25,002 nucleotides of DNA from Sandaracinobacteroides sp031425455 (GTDB lineage Bacteria > Pseudomonadota > Alphaproteobacteria > Sphingomonadales > Sphingomonadaceae). The first letter of the stretch is position 1. Each line of letters begins with the position of its first letter. Both the position numbers and the translations under genes were made by a program. Shown here piece after piece: positions 21,883 through 25,002 of the stretch. The notes beneath the pieces are model-generated. The model was given only the letters and a program-made list of their open reading frames with translations, was not told the origin of the DNA and did no database searches. The stretch is taken from positions 1 to 25,002 of the forward strand of contig JANPJJ010000024.1 of the NCBI GenBank assembly GCA_031425455.1. The letters run 5' to 3'.

Positions 21883-22687
21883 CGGCCAGCGTCTCCGCGC
21901 GCCGCGTCGGGTCGATCCCCAACGCCCCCAGCGCGGCCAGGCCCCCGGGCAGGCCCTTCAGCGACTGACGCAGCATCTTGCGGCGCTGCCCGAAGGCGGC
22001 GGCCGTCACCCGCTCCAGCAGGCGCACCGGCACGTCGACATCGGGGAGGCGCGGGATCAGCCGCACAACCGCACTATCCACCTTGGGCGCCGGCGTGAAG
22101 GCCCGGGCGGGCAGCCCCATGTCGACCGCGACATCGCAGCGCCACTGCGCCAGCACCGAGAGCCGGCCATAGGCACCGGAGCCGGGCGCGGCGACGATGC
22201 GCTCCGCCACTTCCTTCTGGAACATCAGCGTCGCCGAGCGCCACCACGGCAGCCAGACCGCCTCGGTCAGCCAGCGGACCAAGAGCGGCGTGCCGATGTT
22301 ATAGGGCAGGTTCGCGGCGATATGGGCGCCCTCCCCTGCCAGTGAGGCGGCATCCACCGCCAAAGCATCTTCATGGACCAGCGTCAGCCGGCCTGCACTG
22401 GCCGCCTGCAGTCGCGCCAGGATCGGCAGCGCGCGCCGGTCGCGCTCGACAGCGACGACGCTGGCGCCCGTCTTCAGCAGCGCCCGCGTCAGCCCGCCCG
22501 GGCCGGGGCCGACCTCATACACGCGGTCGCCCGGCGTCAGATCGATGCCGCGAACGATCCGGTCCAGCAGGTTCAGATCGAGCAGGAAGTTCTGCCCCAG
22601 CGACTTGTCGGCACGCAGGCCCTCGGCGGCGATCTCGTCGCGAAGCGGGGGCAAGGCGGCGATGGCCGCCGCCACGGTGTCGCTCAA
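21827..22687 (-). CDS. rsmA: 16S rRNA (adenine1518/1519-N6)-dimethyltransferase
   Basis: RsmA (KsgA) dimethylates two adjacent adenines at the 3' end of 16S rRNA during 30S assembly. The 286-residue protein has ADKSLGQNFLLD (SAM site), EVGPGPGGLTRALL (motif I), VVAVERDRRA (motif II), ANLPYNIGTPLL (motif IV, NLPY catalytic) and PAPKVDSAVV, all in the right order. The start is TTG at 22687, whose last base pairs overlap the pdxA stop (TTGA), with a GTG four codons later as an alternative. It follows surA and pdxA, the standard order of this cluster. Confidence 0.95.
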   Translation of the reverse strand: MSDTVAAAIAALPPLRDEIAAEGLRADKSLGQNFLLDLNLLDRIVRGIDLTPGDRVYEVGPGPGGLTRALLKTGASVVAVERDRRALPILARLQAASAGRLTLVHEDALAVDAASLAGEGAHIAANLPYNIGTPLLVRWLTEAVWLPWWRSATLMFQKEVAERIVAAPGSGAYGRLSVLAQWRCDVAVDMGLPARAFTPAPKVDSAVVRLIPRLPDVDVPVRLLERVTAAAFGQRRKMLRQSLKGLPGGLAALGALGIDPTRRAETLAVSEFVSLARAVASGPADN

Positions 22688-23736
22688 GCTGCCTGCGCCA
22701 TCGCCCTTGCCCGGGCGCAGCTTCCCGCGAGCGCGATGGCAGCGATCATCGCCCGCGGATTGGCCTCTCCGCGCCCGGCGATACCGAAGGCGGTGCCATG
22801 GTCCGGCGCGGTGCGCAGCAGCGGCAGGCCCAGAGTCATGTTGACGCCGGTATCGAAGTACAACGTCTTCAGCGGGATCAGGGCCTGGTCGTGATACATG
22901 CAGATCGCCGCGTCATAGCCGGCCCGGGCGGCGGCGTGGAACATGGTGTCGGGGGAATACGGGCCGGTCACGTCCACGCCCTCCTCCCGCAGGGCGGCGA
23001 TCGCCGGCGCGATGACGTCCAGCTCCTCTCGGCCCATCGCCCCGCCTTCCCCGGCATGCGGGTTCAGGCCCGCTACCGCGAGGCGAGGACGGGGAATGCC
23101 GAAGTCCCGGATGAGCCCGCGCACCACGGCCCGGGCGCGCGACAGGATCAGCTCGGTGGTCAGCGCTTCCGAAACCTTCGCCAACGGCCGGTGAATGGTG
23201 ACGGGCACAGTCCGGAGGTCGGGGCCGACCATCATCATCGCCACATTCTCGGCCGCCACGCCGCAGCGTTCGGCGACGAACTCGGTCTGGCCGGGGTGGC
23301 GGAAGCCGATCGCATAGAGCTGGGCCTTGGCAACGGGGCCCGTCACCACGCCCGAGGCTGCCCCCGAACGCGCGAGACCGACCGCCATCTCGACCGAATC
23401 AAGCGCGCAGCGTGCGCCGGCCAGATTGGGTGCCCCGGGTTCGATCTCGCCCGGATCGTCCACCTGAAGCAGCGGCAGCGCCGCCCCGAACAGCTGGGCG
23501 GCTTCGGCTGGATGGGTGATCTGCGCAATCGGGCCGTCCCAGACCGCCTCCACGCTGCGCCGGTCGCCGATGGCAAAGAAGGGCGGCAGCCGGTGTGCAG
23601 CGCGGATCGCCCAGGCCTTGGCAATCACTTCGGGCCCGATCCCGGCAGGGTCGCCCAGCGAAATCGCCAGCGGCTCCAGCAGCGGTTCCTCGCCGCCGGT
23701 CATCGACCGGGCGCCCGTCGACATGTCAGGCCCCAT
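22684..23736 (-). CDS. pdxA: 4-hydroxythreonine-4-phosphate dehydrogenase
   Basis: PdxA oxidises 4-phosphohydroxy-L-threonine, with NAD, in pyridoxal 5'-phosphate synthesis. The 350-residue protein has SLGDPAGIGPEV near the N-terminus, TGPVAKAQLY, GFRHPGQTEF, GLNPHAGEGG and MYHDQALIPLK, which carry the metal-binding histidines, then RTAPDHGTAF at the end. The first ATG (23736) lies 3 bases after the surA stop; ATGs at residues 5 and 12 are also possible, as the extra N-terminal residues are not conserved. pdxA overlaps rsmA by 4 bases. Confidence 0.95.
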   Translation of the reverse strand: MGPDMSTGARSMTGGEEPLLEPLAISLGDPAGIGPEVIAKAWAIRAAHRLPPFFAIGDRRSVEAVWDGPIAQITHPAEAAQLFGAALPLLQVDDPGEIEPGAPNLAGARCALDSVEMAVGLARSGAASGVVTGPVAKAQLYAIGFRHPGQTEFVAERCGVAAENVAMMMVGPDLRTVPVTIHRPLAKVSEALTTELILSRARAVVRGLIRDFGIPRPRLAVAGLNPHAGEGGAMGREELDVIAPAIAALREEGVDVTGPYSPDTMFHAAARAGYDAAICMYHDQALIPLKTLYFDTGVNMTLGLPLLRTAPDHGTAFGIAGRGEANPRAMIAAIALAGSCARARAMAQAA

Positions 23737-23739
23737 CGA

Positions 23740-25002
23740 TCAGCGATAATCGATCACGGCGTCGCGACGAAGATCGCGCAGGTAACGCCGAGCGGCGCTG
23801 TTCACGCGCTGATCGTTCATTTGGCCATAGACCTGCTCGAAGCTCGGCATCCCGGCGTTGGCCGGGGGGTCGTCCCGGCCGCACAGTACCAGCACGCGCA
23901 GCCCTTCGGCCGCCGATCCGAACGGCGGGGTCGCAGCCCCGATCGGCATCGTGCCCAGCATCTGCTGCAGCGGCGCCGGAAGATCGCCCATGCGGAGCTG
24001 GTCGTTGCCGACGATCTCGGCGCCCAGCTCCTGCGCGACGGCGTCGGCCTTGCCGCAGCCGCCCATGTTGCGGGTCTTGCCCTGCACCGAGGCTGCGATC
24101 TTGCGCGCTTCCGCCTCGGAGATGTTCTCCGGCAGCTTGATGGTGAGCTGCTTCAGGCTGAGGACGGCGTTGGCTGGATCGGCCGACAGCACCTGCCGCT
24201 TGTCGACCAGCGCGATGATCGAGACGCCGCCGGGAACGGCCACCGGGTCAGAGACGGTGCCGCGCGCCAGCGTCGGCACCACGCCCTGCAGCGCCGGCGA
24301 GAGCTGGCCCGCCCGCACCCAGCCGAGATCGCCGCCGAGCGCTGCCGTCGACGCCTCGGAGAATTGCCGGGCATAGGCGACGAAGCTGGCGCCGGCGCGC
24401 ACCTGGTCGACGATGCGCTTGGCGTCGGCCATCACCTGGGCCTGGAGCTCGGGCGGCGCCGACAGGAAGATCTCGCCGACACGATATTCCTCCTGGCCCT
24501 TGGATTCCTCCAGCTTGCGGATCACCGACTGCACTTCGTCGTCTCCGACGTTGATGAACGGCTCTACCTTCTTCCGCAGCAGCCGGCTCCAGGCCAGCTC
24601 GCCGCGGATCTGCTGCTTGATCGACGCCGGCGACGAGCCTCCCTCGCGCAGGAACGCTTCGAACGCCTCCTGGGTCTGGCGGAAATTGGCCGACACGCGG
24701 CGGTAGGCCTGTTCGACCTCGCCGTCCGAAATCGTCACCTCGTTCTGCTGCGCTTCTTGGATCTGCAATTTCTCGTCGATCAGGTTGCGCAGCACCTGAA
24801 GCCGAAGCACCTCGCGCTCCTCCGGCGAGATCTTGCCGCCGTTGGCGATCATGACCAGCCCCAGCCGATGATCGACATCGGTGTCGGTGATGATGTCGCC
24901 GTTCACGATCGCGGTCGCCTTGCGGACATTGGGATCGACCGTGCCCATGATCGTGATGTCGGGCAGGTTCAGCGCCGCGGCCTGGCGCTGCGACGGGGTC
25001 TG
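23740..25002 (-). CDS. surA: Periplasmic chaperone/peptidyl-prolyl isomerase SurA (start beyond right edge)
   Basis: SurA escorts unfolded outer-membrane proteins, including LptD, across the periplasm. The frame stays open to the window edge. Eighteen codons before the ATG at 24948 read QTPSQRQAAALNLPDITI, so this ATG is internal and the signal peptide lies outside. The visible part has a SurA N-domain (VNGDIITDTDVDHRL). A parvulin domain follows, with RAGASFVAYARQFSEASTAALGGDLGW, then a second, degenerate parvulin-like region (LKQLTIKLP to GLRVLVLCGRD). The C-terminal helix ends RRDAVIDYR. pdxA starts 3 bases after the stop. In this cluster lptD is expected upstream. Confidence 0.92.
   Translation of the reverse strand, partial: QTPSQRQAAALNLPDITIMGTVDPNVRKATAIVNGDIITDTDVDHRLGLVMIANGGKISPEEREVLRLQVLRNLIDEKLQIQEAQQNEVTISDGEVEQAYRRVSANFRQTQEAFEAFLREGGSSPASIKQQIRGELAWSRLLRKKVEPFINVGDDEVQSVIRKLEESKGQEEYRVGEIFLSAPPELQAQVMADAKRIVDQVRAGASFVAYARQFSEASTAALGGDLGWVRAGQLSPALQGVVPTLARGTVSDPVAVPGGVSIIALVDKRQVLSADPANAVLSLKQLTIKLPENISEAEARKIAASVQGKTRNMGGCGKADAVAQELGAEIVGNDQLRMGDLPAPLQQMLGTMPIGAATPPFGSAAEGLRVLVLCGRDDPPANAGMPSFEQVYGQMNDQRVNSAARRYLRDLRRDAVIDYR

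Noticed and set aside
24946..24948. ATG as the surA start
   Set aside because: The frame stays open to the window edge and the residues after this ATG lack a signal peptide, so the start lies outside.

Overview
The window is GC-rich chromosomal DNA from an alphaproteobacterium, most likely a sphingomonad (Sphingomonadaceae or a close relative). The evidence is a MipZ-type division ATPase, the order panC/phzF/glnE/bcp/DUF455/M23/erpA/xthA, a phasin with an Ala/Lys/Pro-rich N-terminus, and a surA-pdxA-rsmA cluster next to lptF-lptG. Nearly every base is coding, with many 4-bp stop/start overlaps. No rRNA, tRNA, CRISPR array, transposase or phage gene was seen.

Left part (1-5863): the 3' end of dxs is followed by a short AbrB/MazE-type antitoxin gene without a toxin and by an oppositely oriented small membrane protein. 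Both sit between dxs and tlyA. A minus-strand run then reads mipZ, a membrane J-domain protein, a phosphomannomutase/phosphoglucomutase and a phasin. The phasin promoter is bracketed by two inverted copies of a TGC-rich operator.

Middle part (5957-14180): a plus-strand series of panC, a PhzF-family isomerase, glnE, a 1-Cys Bcp peroxiredoxin, a DUF455 ferritin-like protein, an M23 endopeptidase homologue, an A-type Fe-S carrier and exonuclease III. The first five are tightly packed or overlapping. They serve pantothenate synthesis, nitrogen control, peroxide defence, wall remodelling, Fe-S delivery and DNA repair.

14181-16743 is the least ordinary stretch. A 379-base gene-poor interval with several inverted repeats is followed by a minus-strand group: a LuxR-type HTH protein with a C-terminal membrane anchor, a small helical protein, a small membrane protein and RadC.

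Right part (16919-25002): on the minus strand lptF-lptG is followed by a membrane di-iron fatty-acid hydroxylase/sterol desaturase homologue and a large GNAT-like protein that may be a bacterial ceramide-synthase relative. In a sphingomonad, where glycosphingolipids replace LPS, this suggests a lipid synthesis/modification plus export locus. A DUF2141 protein follows on the plus strand. surA (cut by the right edge), pdxA and rsmA form the end of the classical lptD-surA-pdxA-rsmA outer-membrane/housekeeping cluster.

Most of the window is housekeeping. The strongest leads are the lptFG-hydroxylase-GNAT locus, the phasin operator pair, and the membrane-anchored HTH/radC group.
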